From: a virus | Virus record (IMG/VR): IMGVR_UViG_3300037041_000775 | Coordinates: 1-58,610 of that record | DNA: 58,610 nucleotides | Reading direction: 5' to 3' (one strand) | Part shown: positions 8,088-16,146 of the stretch, piece by piece | How the letters are laid out: each line of letters starts with the position of its first letter | Numbering within the stretch: the first letter of the stretch is position 1 | Made by a program: the position numbers and the translations under genes | Notes under the pieces: generated by a model | What the model was told of the DNA's origin: nothing | The model's database searches: none | The model's input: only the letters and a program-made list of their open reading frames with translations

Positions 8088-8831
8088 ATGGCGACGACGC
8101 TGTCGTGGAACGACGTACTCGCGGAGATCCGCGCGCAGATCGACGCGGCAGCGGCGGGCAAGCTGATCGCCAGCCCGCAGTCCGTCGTGACGAAGAACTG
8201 GTTTTGGACCGCGCCGTCGAACACGGTGTCGGCCTACGCGCTCGTTGCCTACTGGTTCGCGGTCGCCGCGCGTGTCGGCTACCCCGCGCTGCTTCAGGAG
8301 GCGCGACGCTACTACGCCGAAGCTACGAGCCGCAGCGTTCCAAGCATCGCGACGGCGGACATTCAGCGGGTGCTGGCCCGCGCCGTCACCGCGCTGGACG
8401 CGGCGGGCGGTTTGAAGGATCGTCGTCTCGCCGGGGTCTACCGGGGGCTGGGCGAGTGGTCGAAGGCCGCTTCCATCGCGAGCGCGCAGCAGCGCGCCTA
8501 TGAGCAGTCGGGCATCGGCATCGCCGCAGGCGGCATCATCGGCACGGGCGCGGACCTCATCAAGATCGGGGAGAAGGCGGGCCGCGTCATCACGGACAAG
8601 AAGCCCCCCGGTACGCCGCAGTGGCTGTGGTTCCTTCAGCGGAACGCATGGTTTCTCGTCGGCGGCACCGTCGCCGTCGGCGCGCTCTACCTCTTCCTGA
8701 AGCCGGTGCTCGCGCCCCTGACCGGCGTCCGCGACGCCGCTGCGGCAGCGTCCCGACGCGCGGCGGGCAAGGCCGTCGAGCGGATCGAGCGCGTCGCCCG
8801 CAACCCCCGCCGCCGTCGTCGGAGCCGCTGA
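8088..8831 (+). CDS. Membrane protein with NPRRRRRSR tail
   Basis: 247 aa. The N-terminal half is helical and soluble (SWNDVLAEIRAQIDAAAAGK), with an aromatic hydrophobic stretch (SAYALVAYWFAVAARVGYPALL). A Gly-rich segment (GIGIAAGGIIGTGADLIK) follows. The C-terminal membrane helix NAWFLVGGTVAVGALYLFL ends in an Ala/Arg-rich tail RVARNPRRRRRSR. The same tail type ends at least five other proteins here. The stop overlaps the next ATG. No family recognised. Confidence 0.85.
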   Translation: MATTLSWNDVLAEIRAQIDAAAAGKLIASPQSVVTKNWFWTAPSNTVSAYALVAYWFAVAARVGYPALLQEARRYYAEATSRSVPSIATADIQRVLARAVTALDAAGGLKDRRLAGVYRGLGEWSKAASIASAQQRAYEQSGIGIAAGGIIGTGADLIKIGEKAGRVITDKKPPGTPQWLWFLQRNAWFLVGGTVAVGALYLFLKPVLAPLTGVRDAAAAASRRAAGKAVERIERVARNPRRRRRSR

Positions 8832-9421
8832 TGAGCCGCAAGATCACGCCCGCGAAGCAGAAGCGGCTGGAACAGGTCTACAAGCGGTGGCATTGGGGCG
8901 AAGGCGCGACGCGCGTGATCGACACCGATCCCGATCTTCCGCCGCACCTTGTAGAGATCGGCCTACTGATGGAACTCCATCTTCGGCCGTTCGGCGCGAG
9001 CAAGGACACCGTACTCGCCGTGCGTGACGAGGACATTCCCCATTCGCACGTCGGCTTCGACGTGGATCACAAGCACCAACGGATCTACTTCCAGTGCTCC
9101 CCCGCGCTCCGCTCCAGTGGGCGCGACCTCTACCGGCGCTCCGAAGCAGATCCGACGCCGCTGGGCCACGTCGCCACGACGCTGGGCGAAGGCAAGCACG
9201 CGAAGAACTCCCGCGACTACGTCCGTGTCAACGTGAAGCCGCTCGGCCACCTCATGCACCTCACCTACTTCACGACGAAGAAGGGCGACGGGCCGTCGGG
9301 CTACATTCACGAAATGGGCGAAGAAGGCGGCGTGCAGCCGATCCTTTGCGTGTCGAGCGATGGGCGCTTCTGGCTCGCGGGCGGCAGCTACACCTGTCCG
9401 TCCCCCGGCATCACGAACTGA
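8831..9421 (+). CDS. Hypothetical soluble His-rich protein
   Basis: 196 aa; ATG overlaps the upstream stop. Unlike its neighbours it has no membrane helix. It has a basic N-terminus (MSRKITPAKQKRLEQVYKRW) and a globular body with many His (HSHVGFDVDHKHQRIYF, GHVATTLGEGKHAKN, LGHLMHLTYF). The spread of His and Asp could bind a metal, but I cannot assign a motif. Its 3' end overlaps a convergent minus-strand regulator gene by 11 bp. Confidence 0.8.
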   Translation: MSRKITPAKQKRLEQVYKRWHWGEGATRVIDTDPDLPPHLVEIGLLMELHLRPFGASKDTVLAVRDEDIPHSHVGFDVDHKHQRIYFQCSPALRSSGRDLYRRSEADPTPLGHVATTLGEGKHAKNSRDYVRVNVKPLGHLMHLTYFTTKKGDGPSGYIHEMGEEGGVQPILCVSSDGRFWLAGGSYTCPSPGITN

Positions 9422-9593
9422 CGCCGCGCCCCTTCAGGTAGTCCCGCAACGCTTCCCGCACGAGGTTGGAGACGTAGACGTAGCGCCCCGTTCGCTTCGT
9501 TTCCTCATCGGCTGCGGTCTTCAGCGCGTCTGCGACCGGCTGGCGTAGCTTGACGCGGACAAGGACGTAGTCGGATGCGGGAGTGCTCGGCAT
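9411..9593 (-). CDS. Ribbon-helix-helix DNA-binding protein
   Basis: 60 aa, ATG at 9593. The sequence VLVRVKLRQPVADALKTAA ... YVSNLVREALRDYLKGRG fits an Arc/MetJ/CopG-type ribbon-helix-helix fold: a beta strand with alternating polar residues, then two amphipathic helices with the usual small-residue turn (YVSNLV). Such proteins are dimeric repressors. It is the only minus-strand gene inside the 32-kb plus-strand structural block and sits between two structural transcription units. That position suits a local regulator. It could also be an antitoxin-like orphan, but no toxin gene is adjacent. Confidence 0.7.
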   Translation of the reverse strand: MPSTPASDYVLVRVKLRQPVADALKTAADEETKRTGRYVYVSNLVREALRDYLKGRGVSS

Positions 9594-9711
9594 CCGTTTT
9601 CTATACCACGCGCGGTACGCCGATGGCACTCCACGGCGGGCGTTCACCTTTCCCTCTCTGCCCCGTTCCGCTACGACTACGGGGCAAGCCCAAATGCGTT
9701 CGGGAGGAACC

Positions 9712-11100
9712 GTGGCCCTCATTCTCCGCAACAACCCCGCCCCGCTCTCCGGTGCGCTGTTCGTCAAGAACCCGCGTCGGCGTCGGCGGAAGATGAAGAT
9801 GAACCGCAAGGCTCGTCGCAGCCTGCGCTTCTTCAACGGCATCGGTGCGGGCCTCACGGCGAACCGGAAGAACCGCAAGCGCCGTTCCAGCCGCGCGAAG
9901 AAGGGCGTGCTCGCTCGTCTCATCGCGAAGTTCCGGCGCAACCGCAGCGCGGTCAAGATGAACCGCTCGGTGAAGATGAACCGTCGTCGTCGCTCGCTTC
10001 GTCGTCTGATGATGAACCGCGCGCACGGGATGATGAAGCTGAACCGCCGTCGCCGTTCGCGCAAGAATCCGATGAAGTCCTTCCGCACCCGCAAGGGTAC
10101 GGTGTCCTTCTTCGCGAAGAAGAACCGCCGTCACCGTCGGAACCCGGAGGCTTCGGCCTCGGGCGGCTTCAACCTTCCGATCCTCGCCCCGGTGAAGTCG
10201 CTGGTGTCGAAGGTGCCGTTCATCGGGCACCCCGTCGCGCAGGCGCTCGGCTACATCGCGTTCGGCGCTGCTGCTGGCGCGACGCACTACTACGGCATGA
10301 AGGCCGTTCGCTACGTCGGCGGGATGCTTCCGGCGGGCGTGCAGGACTTCGGCCGCAAGTACGTTGCTCCGGTCGGCTACTCGCTGACCGGCGTGCTCGC
10401 CAACTTCGCGCTCCAGCGCCTCCCGGTCCCGTTCCTCTCCGACGATCAGAAGCGCAAGCTTGGCGTCGCGGCGATGATCGCGGGCGGCGTGCTTGACGTG
10501 TACCGCGCCATCAAGGGTCAGTCCTCGGATCTCGGGGACTACGACTACGGCGACGGTGGTGCCTACGACGTGGTCCCGCTCGCTGGCATTGGCGAGGGCT
10601 TCGGGGCCATCGGTGAGGGCATGGGTGCCATCGGTGAAGGCATGGGCGGCATGTACTCCGACGCGGAGCTTGCCGACGCCATGTTCTCCGGTCCCGACCT
10701 CGACAGCTACGAGGGCGAGGCCGCGCTCGCCGGTCCCCCGGCCTTCATGCGCGCCTTCCCCCCGCCGCCGAAGGTCGCCTCTCGTCGCGAAGCCGCGCAC
10801 TCCCGCCACGCGGGCCGTCGCGGTCACCGTTGGGGCTGGCTCATCAAGATGATCGGCTTCAACCGCTTCTATGAGATCGCCGCGATGCCGGAGCCGGAAG
10901 CGCGCGTTGCCCTCATCGCCGCGCTGCGGCAGGAGGCCGTCGCCGCCGCCGCCCAGCAGGCGGCTGTGAAGCAGGCCGAAGGTGTCTCGGGCATCGGCAT
11001 GGCGGGCATCGGCTTCTCCGGCATCGGAGAGGGCTTCGGCATGGTCGCTTCGGAAGGCATGGGCGAACTCGGCTTCATGGCCGCTGGTTCCGCCTACTGA
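9712..11100 (+). CDS. Protamine-like N-terminus fused to membrane protein
   Basis: 462 aa; GTG chosen because GGGAGG lies 5 nt upstream; the longer frame runs over the divergent regulator. Residues 15-160 are extremely Arg/Lys/Asn-rich, with repeated short basic units (NPRRRRRKMKMNRK, RRRRSLRR, NRRRRSRKNP, KNRRHRRNP), as in protamines and nucleoid-condensing proteins. After residue 165 there are hydrophobic Gly/Ala helices (QALGYIAFGAAAGATHYYG, KLGVAAMIAGGVLDVYRA) and repeated I-G-E-G-M/F-G units. A DNA-condensing protein tethered to an inner membrane is a good model; the function is inferred. Confidence 0.8.
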   Translation: MALILRNNPAPLSGALFVKNPRRRRRKMKMNRKARRSLRFFNGIGAGLTANRKNRKRRSSRAKKGVLARLIAKFRRNRSAVKMNRSVKMNRRRRSLRRLMMNRAHGMMKLNRRRRSRKNPMKSFRTRKGTVSFFAKKNRRHRRNPEASASGGFNLPILAPVKSLVSKVPFIGHPVAQALGYIAFGAAAGATHYYGMKAVRYVGGMLPAGVQDFGRKYVAPVGYSLTGVLANFALQRLPVPFLSDDQKRKLGVAAMIAGGVLDVYRAIKGQSSDLGDYDYGDGGAYDVVPLAGIGEGFGAIGEGMGAIGEGMGGMYSDAELADAMFSGPDLDSYEGEAALAGPPAFMRAFPPPPKVASRREAAHSRHAGRRGHRWGWLIKMIGFNRFYEIAAMPEPEARVALIAALRQEAVAAAAQQAAVKQAEGVSGIGMAGIGFSGIGEGFGMVASEGMGELGFMAAGSAY

Positions 11101-11107
11101 TTTCTTC

Positions 11108-11129
11108 GGGGCGGGGATGACCCCGCCCC
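11108..11129 (+). other. Perfect 9-bp hairpin upstream of capsid candidate
   Basis: GGGGCGGGG and CCCCGCCCC, separated by ATGA, lie 8 bp after the 9712-11100 stop and 40 bp before the next start. There is no T-tract, so it is more likely an mRNA-stabilising or processing hairpin than a full terminator. Confidence 0.45.
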
Positions 11130-11168
11130 TCCCCACTTCAACGGTTCACTCTCCCCACGGAGTTTCCA

Positions 11169-11867
11169 ATGTACGGCATTCCCGGCTACGCGCTCACCGC
11201 CCCCAGCGGCTCGGACATGATCCCGCAGGTTCCCTTCGATCAGCCCAAGAACCTCTTCCGGTACGGCGAGCAGAGCCTGTGGTCGTCCCAGCGTCACGCC
11301 GCTGGCGTCGCCATCGCGAACGGCACGTTCCGTCTGTTCACCACCCCGCTCGGTCAGGTCGGTCAGGGCTTCGCCACCGGCCTCACCATCGCTGAGACTT
11401 CCCTGAAGGAAGGTGGCCGTATCCCCGCTGGCGTTGCGTTCGACGCCTACGGGATCTCCTGCCTCGTGGCGACCGGCGTGACCGCGCAGGGCGCGCTCAC
11501 CATCGCGACCCCGGTGAACACGGTCGAGACGATCACCGACCTCATCAACGTCCAGAACAACGGCGTACTGACGTGGGACTTCGTCCAGACGCAGGTCGAT
11601 ATCGCCCCCCTGCACCTCATCGGCGCGGGCGGCGGTGCCTTCGGCGCGCTCTCCACGACCGCGAACAACGTGTCCGTCGGTCAGATGAACAACGGCGCGG
11701 GCTCGATCTGGATGTACCGCAAGCACCCGATCAGCCTCCCCGGTAACTCCACGTTCTCGATCCTCCTCCGCTACGGTGCCAACGCCGCTGCGGTCGGCGC
11801 GACGAACGACGTGGTCCTCAAGGTCGCCCTCTTCGGGTACTACAAGACGGCAATCGAGATCGGCTGA
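11169..11867 (+). CDS. Candidate major capsid protein 1 (beta-rich)
   Basis: 232 aa; GGAG upstream, own leader, and a strong hairpin after the stop, as expected for a highly expressed gene. It has no membrane helix and few Lys. Regular beta-strand patterns run through the sequence (AIANGTFRLFTTPLG, YGISCLVATGVT, VLTWDFVQTQVDIAPLHLIG, STFSILLRYG, DVVLKVALFGYYKTAIEIG). Size and pattern would fit a single jelly-roll capsid protein of the kind used in pairs by P23-77/SH1-like viruses, but I see no sequence signature proving it. It sits at the centre of the structural block. Confidence 0.6.
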   Translation: MYGIPGYALTAPSGSDMIPQVPFDQPKNLFRYGEQSLWSSQRHAAGVAIANGTFRLFTTPLGQVGQGFATGLTIAETSLKEGGRIPAGVAFDAYGISCLVATGVTAQGALTIATPVNTVETITDLINVQNNGVLTWDFVQTQVDIAPLHLIGAGGGAFGALSTTANNVSVGQMNNGAGSIWMYRKHPISLPGNSTFSILLRYGANAAAVGATNDVVLKVALFGYYKTAIEIG

Positions 11868-11930
11868 TCTCGCGCCGTGGGGGGTGCGCGCGTTCCGTTC
11901 CGACGGCGCGTGCGTTACCCTCCCTGCAAG

Positions 11931-11964
11931 CGGCCCGCTTCGCGTCTCGTCGCGGGGCGGGCCG
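11931..11964 (+). terminator. Strong hairpin terminator after 11169-11867 gene
   Basis: Arms 11931-11944 and 11951-11964 (14 bp, two G-U pairs) with a 6-nt loop, followed by TTTCCGCTTCC. It lies 63 bp after the stop codon. It probably isolates the capsid candidate transcript from the next gene. Confidence 0.6.
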
Positions 11965-12007
11965 TTTCCGCTTCCACCCCCTCACTTTTCCGCAACCGGA
12001 GTGACCC

Positions 12008-12550
12008 GTGAGCGACCGTTCCGCTGTCATCGCCATGCCGACCACCGCCGATCTCGGCGGCGCGGGTCCGCAGCGTTTTGTCCGTGCGCCGTTCTACCCG
12101 ACCGCGCCGTTCTACTCGACCAACCCGAACGTCGGGTATCAGACCCGCTTCTACAGCGCGGGGCTGCTCTCCACCGACACCGACTACGCGGTGAACTCGG
12201 AGAGCATCCGTCGCGTACAGTTCGACATTCCGTGTCGGCTCATCGCCATCAACGGCTCGTCGTTCAGCGTCGGGCAGGGCAACGCCCTCCCCGTGGGCGT
12301 GTCCCCGCAGGACACGTTCCTGTTCCGGCTGGAATACACGCAGGGCGACAAGCTGCACATCAGCCAGCGCCTCGGCTCGACCGTCGTCGGCTCCGCGCAG
12401 CGCCCCGGTGAACTGGGCGGCGTCGGCTACACGATCAACCCCGGCGCGACCGTGATCCTCGGGATCACGCCGCTTCTCGCGAACCTTCGGATCGACATCA
12501 CGCTCGTCTGCTTGGAGATGCGCGGCCCGTCGAACTACACGGGGGGCTGA
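12008..12550 (+). CDS. Candidate capsid protein 2 (beta-rich)
   Basis: 180 aa, GTG start after GGAG. The N-terminal arm has repeated aromatic/Pro motifs (RFVRAPFYPTAPFYST). The body is all-beta by pattern (IRRVQFDIPCRLIAINGSS, DTFLFRLEYTQGDKLHIS, ATVILGITPLLANLRIDITLVCLEM). With the previous gene it may form a pair of small capsid proteins. It could instead be a penton, spike-base or minor capsid protein. The three following genes are spaced by 3-13 bp or lie in the same cluster. Confidence 0.6.
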   Translation: MSDRSAVIAMPTTADLGGAGPQRFVRAPFYPTAPFYSTNPNVGYQTRFYSAGLLSTDTDYAVNSESIRRVQFDIPCRLIAINGSSFSVGQGNALPVGVSPQDTFLFRLEYTQGDKLHISQRLGSTVVGSAQRPGELGGVGYTINPGATVILGITPLLANLRIDITLVCLEMRGPSNYTGG

Positions 12551-12553
12551 TCC

Positions 12554-13144
12554 ATGAGCCAGTGGTGGGAAAACCCCGGAGACTTCCCCGCGAAGTACGA
12601 CCCGTCGGGCCTTCGGAACAACCCCGCTGGCACGATCCCCTTCCCCTACCCCACGAACCCGCCTATCGGCGTGTGGGATGGGGGACGGGGCTCCCTGACG
12701 TGGGCGACGAACCTGAATGGGCTGCTGGAGGCCCGTTGGCAGTCGCCGCTCTTCGACCTTCGCCCCGAACTTCGCGCGTCCATGCAGGGGAAGACCGGTG
12801 GAACGCCGATCTGGCGCAACTCCGGCACGGGCGGGAAGCTGTGGGTCCAAGTGGACAACATCACGCTCGATCTGCCCGCGCCCGCAACGAACGATTGGAC
12901 GGCGAACCTGAAGGTCATCAGTCGCGAGTATGGGCACGTCAACGACCCGCAGGAGGTCAAGCAGATCACCGTGGACGCCGACATCACGTCGGAGTTCACG
13001 GGGTCGGCGGACGCGGCGGTGCTGACGTTCCTGCCGCCGGGAGAGGGCTACCCGATCCGGTGGTATCGAGTGGACATCGTGTTCAGCTACACGCTGGCGC
13101 GAACCTTCACGCCCCCGTTCGCCATTTCGGCGGCGTACTACTGA
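12554..13144 (+). CDS. Beta-rich candidate virion protein
   Basis: 196 aa; starts 3 bp after the previous stop. The N-terminus is Trp/Pro/Asn-rich (MSQWWENPGDFPAKYDPSG). The body shows strand patterns (KLWVQVDNITLDLPAP, EVKQITVDADITSEFTGSA, YPIRWYRVDIVFSYTLARTF) and ends in an aromatic segment. There is no membrane helix and no known family. The tight link to the capsid candidate suggests a minor capsid, penton or spike protein. Confidence 0.75.
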   Translation: MSQWWENPGDFPAKYDPSGLRNNPAGTIPFPYPTNPPIGVWDGGRGSLTWATNLNGLLEARWQSPLFDLRPELRASMQGKTGGTPIWRNSGTGGKLWVQVDNITLDLPAPATNDWTANLKVISREYGHVNDPQEVKQITVDADITSEFTGSADAAVLTFLPPGEGYPIRWYRVDIVFSYTLARTFTPPFAISAAYY

Positions 13145-13157
13145 CCGGGAGGCCCGC

Positions 13158-13535
13158 GTGGCGTTCATCAACAACAAGGGCCACGGCCACGACGACGTAG
13201 CGGCAGCAGTGTCGTTCCAGACGGAGATCATCACTCCGGCAAACGACCTGACTGTCTACACGGCGGAAGTCGGGAACCGGGGGATGCCGCGCGTCACCGT
13301 CTACCTGCGGCAGACGGCGGGCGCGGTTCCTTCGCAGGCCGTCATCGAGTTCAGCACCGCTGACCAAGTGAACAAGGTCAAGCTGTACTTCCCGGCAACG
13401 GCGGCGATCCCGACGCCGCTGAACGTGCCCGTGCTCACGACCGTGCAGATCCCGTCGAAGTTCGTCCGCGTGTCGATCACGCGGCCCGCTGGGCAGGCGA
13501 GCACCGTCGAAGTCGTCATCATGGTCGCGCAGTAG
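13158..13535 (+). CDS. Small beta-rich candidate virion protein
   Basis: 125 aa, GTG start with GGGAGG upstream. It is almost entirely beta by pattern (DLTVYTAEVG, RVTVYLRQTAG, KVKLYFPATAAI, KFVRVSITRPAG, STVEVVIMVAQ), compatible with a small beta-sandwich. It has few Lys and no Cys. It is the last gene of the capsid-like cluster. It resembles the 27951-28292 product in size and style, though not clearly in sequence. Confidence 0.75.
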   Translation: MAFINNKGHGHDDVAAAVSFQTEIITPANDLTVYTAEVGNRGMPRVTVYLRQTAGAVPSQAVIEFSTADQVNKVKLYFPATAAIPTPLNVPVLTTVQIPSKFVRVSITRPAGQASTVEVVIMVAQ

Positions 13536-13551
13536 CCGCCTTCGGTGGCTA
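13533..13551 (+). other. Hairpin including the stop codon of 13158-13535
   Basis: An 8-bp stem (TAGCCGCC/GGTGGCTA, one G-U pair) with a UUC loop. A second GC-rich imperfect hairpin follows (about 13565-13590). There is no T-tract. It may be a weak terminator or mRNA 3'-end stabiliser. Confidence 0.35.
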
Positions 13552-13617
13552 TCGGCGCGCGGCCCCCGGCTTTCCGGCGCGGGGGCGTGTGATACCCCCG
13601 CATCGTAGAGGTCCGTT

Positions 13618-14202
13618 ATGCCGAAGTATTCCAAGGCCGCTTCCGCGACCATCGAGAAGCTGAAGGAGCAGTTGAAGGCCGCGAAGCAGGCCGCGACTGA
13701 TGCGAAGAAGTCGGTGAAGTCGTCTGTCTCCGAAGCGAAGACCGCGACGAAGGCCAAGTACGCGAAGACGAAGAAGCGACAGGTCTACGCCTACGGCAAG
13801 CTCAAGAAGACACAGAAGGGCGAGGACATTCCGGGGAGTATGTGGGAAGGCCCGACCCCGAAGAACCTGACGATCTACAAGGTCCGCCTCATGCTGGACG
13901 AGCAGCAGATCGGCATCTTTGGCCCCTACGCCACGATCCGCGCCGCCAGCGCGGACGCGAAGAACATTCTTCGGATGCACGTCGGACCCAGCTACAAGAT
14001 CGAAGAGATCGGCGTTGACGAGCCGCTTCTGCGCTCCGACGGCAACGTCAAGGTCTACTTCCACCCGTCGATCTACTCGGCGCAGGCGACCGACAAGGGT
14101 GTCCTGACCGCTCAGGTGATCGAACAGGGCGGCGAGGCCCAGCGCAAGAAGACCTTCGTGAAGAAGTACAACCCGCGCAGCCGTCGCACGACGCGCCGCT
14201 AA
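13618..14202 (+). CDS. Lys-rich coiled-coil protein with Arg tail
   Basis: 194 aa. The first 65 residues are a Lys/Ala coiled coil (TIEKLKEQLKAAKQAATDAKK). A globular part follows (NLTIYKVRLMLDEQQIGIFGPY), where FGPYATIRAASADAK matches the G-x-Y-x-[ST]-x3-A-x3-A pattern found in other proteins of this window. The tail is KKYNPRSRRTTRR. There is no membrane helix, so it may be a soluble, DNA-contacting virion protein. Confidence 0.8.
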   Translation: MPKYSKAASATIEKLKEQLKAAKQAATDAKKSVKSSVSEAKTATKAKYAKTKKRQVYAYGKLKKTQKGEDIPGSMWEGPTPKNLTIYKVRLMLDEQQIGIFGPYATIRAASADAKNILRMHVGPSYKIEEIGVDEPLLRSDGNVKVYFHPSIYSAQATDKGVLTAQVIEQGGEAQRKKTFVKKYNPRSRRTTRR

Positions 14203-14214
14203 GGGGAGGCCACC

Positions 14215-14988
14215 ATGCCCGCCGAATACGTCACAAGCATCGTTGAAGGGCAGGACTTCTACATCACCGACATCGACCCGAACGCGGTCGTGACGGCGAA
14301 GCGTGGATCCCTTGCGCTTCGGCAGGACGACGGAAACGTCACCGTCTACATCAACACGACGGTCGGCGTGACGGGCGTGGGCTCGACGTGGGTCGTCCTC
14401 ATGCAGACCGGCTGGGCGGGCATTTCGCAGATCCTGCTGCGGGACAACGCCACCCCGGCGCTCGACATCGGTTCGACCGGCCTCGTCAACCTCCTGCGCT
14501 TCATCACCGCGAACGGCGCGGAGAAGGTGCAGTACCGTGGTGCGGGCACCTTCGACATCGTCACGGGTGGCCTGAACGTCGTCGCGGGCACGGTCACGTT
14601 CCCGCAGAACACGGTGGACATCGCCACTGCCGCTATCGCGGCGCTCGCGGGCAGCGTCACGTCGGCGCTCACGCTGCGGGTGTCGCACCCCGGCGGCGCG
14701 GCAGCGGTGGACACTGTGCTTCCCGTCCGCACGGGCGGCTGGCGCGTGCTCGACGCGATGGTCGTCGCCACGGCGGCGGGCGGTGGAGCGGCTGCGGTGC
14801 AGGTGCAGACGAGCGCGGCTGCGCCCGTGTCGTCCAACCTCGTCATCGACGGCGCGGTGGTCGCGGGCAGCGTCGTTCGCACGACCTCCCTGCTCAACAC
14901 CGTGTTTGCCTCTGGCGCGACCATCAAGGTGCAGGGCGTCAACGCCCCCGCCGCGTCCAACGTCTTCATCACGCTGGCCCCGCTGTAA
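14215..14988 (+). CDS. Beta-rich candidate spike or fibre protein
   Basis: 257 aa; GGGGAGG upstream of the ATG. It is rich in Val, Thr, Gly and Ala, with repeated strand patterns (NVTVYINTTVGVTGVG, GTFDIVTGGLNVVAGTVTF, AAVQVQTSAAAPVSSNLVIDG, ASNVFITLAPL). There are very few charged residues in the C-terminal half, typical of trimeric fibre or spike proteins. No family recognised. The stop TAA overlaps the next ATG. Confidence 0.75.
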   Translation: MPAEYVTSIVEGQDFYITDIDPNAVVTAKRGSLALRQDDGNVTVYINTTVGVTGVGSTWVVLMQTGWAGISQILLRDNATPALDIGSTGLVNLLRFITANGAEKVQYRGAGTFDIVTGGLNVVAGTVTFPQNTVDIATAAIAALAGSVTSALTLRVSHPGGAAAVDTVLPVRTGGWRVLDAMVVATAAGGGAAAVQVQTSAAAPVSSNLVIDGAVVAGSVVRTTSLLNTVFASGATIKVQGVNAPAASNVFITLAPL

Positions 14989-15728
14989 TGGCACGGACCC
15001 GCGTCATCCTGCGGAAGCACGGCAGCACCTACGGGGAGGTCACCTACCCGTCGGAAAGCGAAGCCGTCGCCGCCGCAGCGAAGATGCAGGGCGAAGCTTC
15101 GGGCCTCGAAGCCTTGCTGGCTCCGGCGACCCCGGAGCGCAACCCCCGGCGTCGCCGCAACCCGTCCATCGGGCGCGGGACGAAGCACCGCGACACCGTG
15201 GCGGAAGCCATCGAGAAGCGACTGCGGGCCGAAGGCGAGACGAAGGCCGAAGCGCGGAGCCGCGCCTACGCCATCGCCACGGCTGCGGAACAGCGTCGGC
15301 AGGGGCTGCGCGCGAACCCGACGCCCATTGACATCGGGTCGCTGGACTTCGCGCACTTCAAGAAGACCGTCAAGATCGCGGGGTACTACAACGTCCGCAC
15401 CGGACGCCGCTTCGCGCGCGTCGTGTCGAACGACGGCACGTTCGTGACCGACGTGCCCGTGGCCGACGGCGGCAAGGGCGGCACGCGCGTCAAGGGCGCG
15501 GACGCGGTCAAGAAACGGGCCTACGAACAGCTTCGCATCCATATCGAGCCGACGACGTGGAAGCCCAGCGTGCGGGTGAACCCCGGCAGCGCGGGCAGCG
15601 TCCGCTACGGCGGCACTCGGATCCGCATCCACGCCGGAACCTACACCGTCATGCCTCACGGCCCGACGTTCAGCGGTCCCGACGGATTCGTCAGCGCGAA
15701 GAAGTGGATCGACACTCACGGGGCGTAG
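14988..15728 (+). CDS. Protein with N-terminal RKxGxxxGEV module and NPRRRRNP linker
   Basis: 246 aa; start overlaps the previous stop. Residues 1-40 (TRVILRKHGSTYGEVTYPSE) are paralogous to the starts of the 51047 and 51494 products. Then ERNPRRRRNP, a helical Ala/Arg/Glu part (EAIEKRLRAEGETKAEARSRAYAI) and a beta-rich half follow (IAGYYNVRTGRRFARVVSNDG, YGGTRIRIHAGTYTVM). No catalytic motif was found. The N-terminal module is probably a small alpha-beta binding domain and the rest a species-specific body. Confidence 0.8.
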   Translation: MARTRVILRKHGSTYGEVTYPSESEAVAAAAKMQGEASGLEALLAPATPERNPRRRRNPSIGRGTKHRDTVAEAIEKRLRAEGETKAEARSRAYAIATAAEQRRQGLRANPTPIDIGSLDFAHFKKTVKIAGYYNVRTGRRFARVVSNDGTFVTDVPVADGGKGGTRVKGADAVKKRAYEQLRIHIEPTTWKPSVRVNPGSAGSVRYGGTRIRIHAGTYTVMPHGPTFSGPDGFVSAKKWIDTHGA

Positions 15729-15763
15729 GTTCCCCCAACACCTTTCAGCAGGAGATCAGCAGC

Positions 15764-16045
15764 ATGTACGGGTACTTCGGTTCTGCCTACGACCTCGGGT
15801 CGTCCTACGACCTCGCTTCCGCCTACGACCTTGGCGATGCCGACTACGACGGCGTCATCATGGACACGCTCAACAAGAAGGTGGTCGGTGTCCCGGTGTG
15901 GGGCCTCCTCCTCGCGGGCGCGGCCCTCATGTACACGAAGCCGGGGAAGCGCCTGCTCGGGGGCCTCGGCCTCGGCGCGGCGAAGAAGAACCCCAGCCGC
16001 CGCCGTCGGAAGAACCGCCGCAAGTCCCGCCGCTCCCGCCGCTAA
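15764..16045 (+). CDS. Tiny tail-anchored protein with SAYDLG repeats
   Basis: 93 aa; GGAG upstream. The N-terminus has three SAYDLG/SSYDLA repeats (residues 6-28), related in style to the F-x-P-S-A-Y peptides. One short membrane helix (VPVWGLLLAGAALMYT) follows. The tail is KKNPSRRRRKNRRKSRRSRR. It is the smallest clear example of the layout repeated in this block. A minor structural membrane protein is likely. Confidence 0.85.
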   Translation: MYGYFGSAYDLGSSYDLASAYDLGDADYDGVIMDTLNKKVVGVPVWGLLLAGAALMYTKPGKRLLGGLGLGAAKKNPSRRRRKNRRKSRRSRR

Positions 16046-16076
16046 GGCGGATCGGTAGCCCTCGGCGGCTCCCCAT

Positions 16077-16123
16077 GGGGTTGTTCCCGTCCGCGCTCCC
16101 GTTAGCGTGGAAGGGACAACCCC
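16077..16123 (+). terminator. Imperfect inverted repeat, possible terminator
   Basis: GGGGTTGTTCCC (16077-16088) pairs with GGGACAACCCC (16113-16123) with one bulged T and a 24-nt loop, followed by GTGCCCGTTTTGGG. It lies between the 15764 gene and the giant gene. The same stretch contains promoter-like TTGTTC (16081-16086) and TAGCGT (16103-16108) spaced by 16, so it could be either. Confidence 0.35.
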
Positions 16124-16146
16124 GTGCCCGTTTTGGGAGGTAGCCG

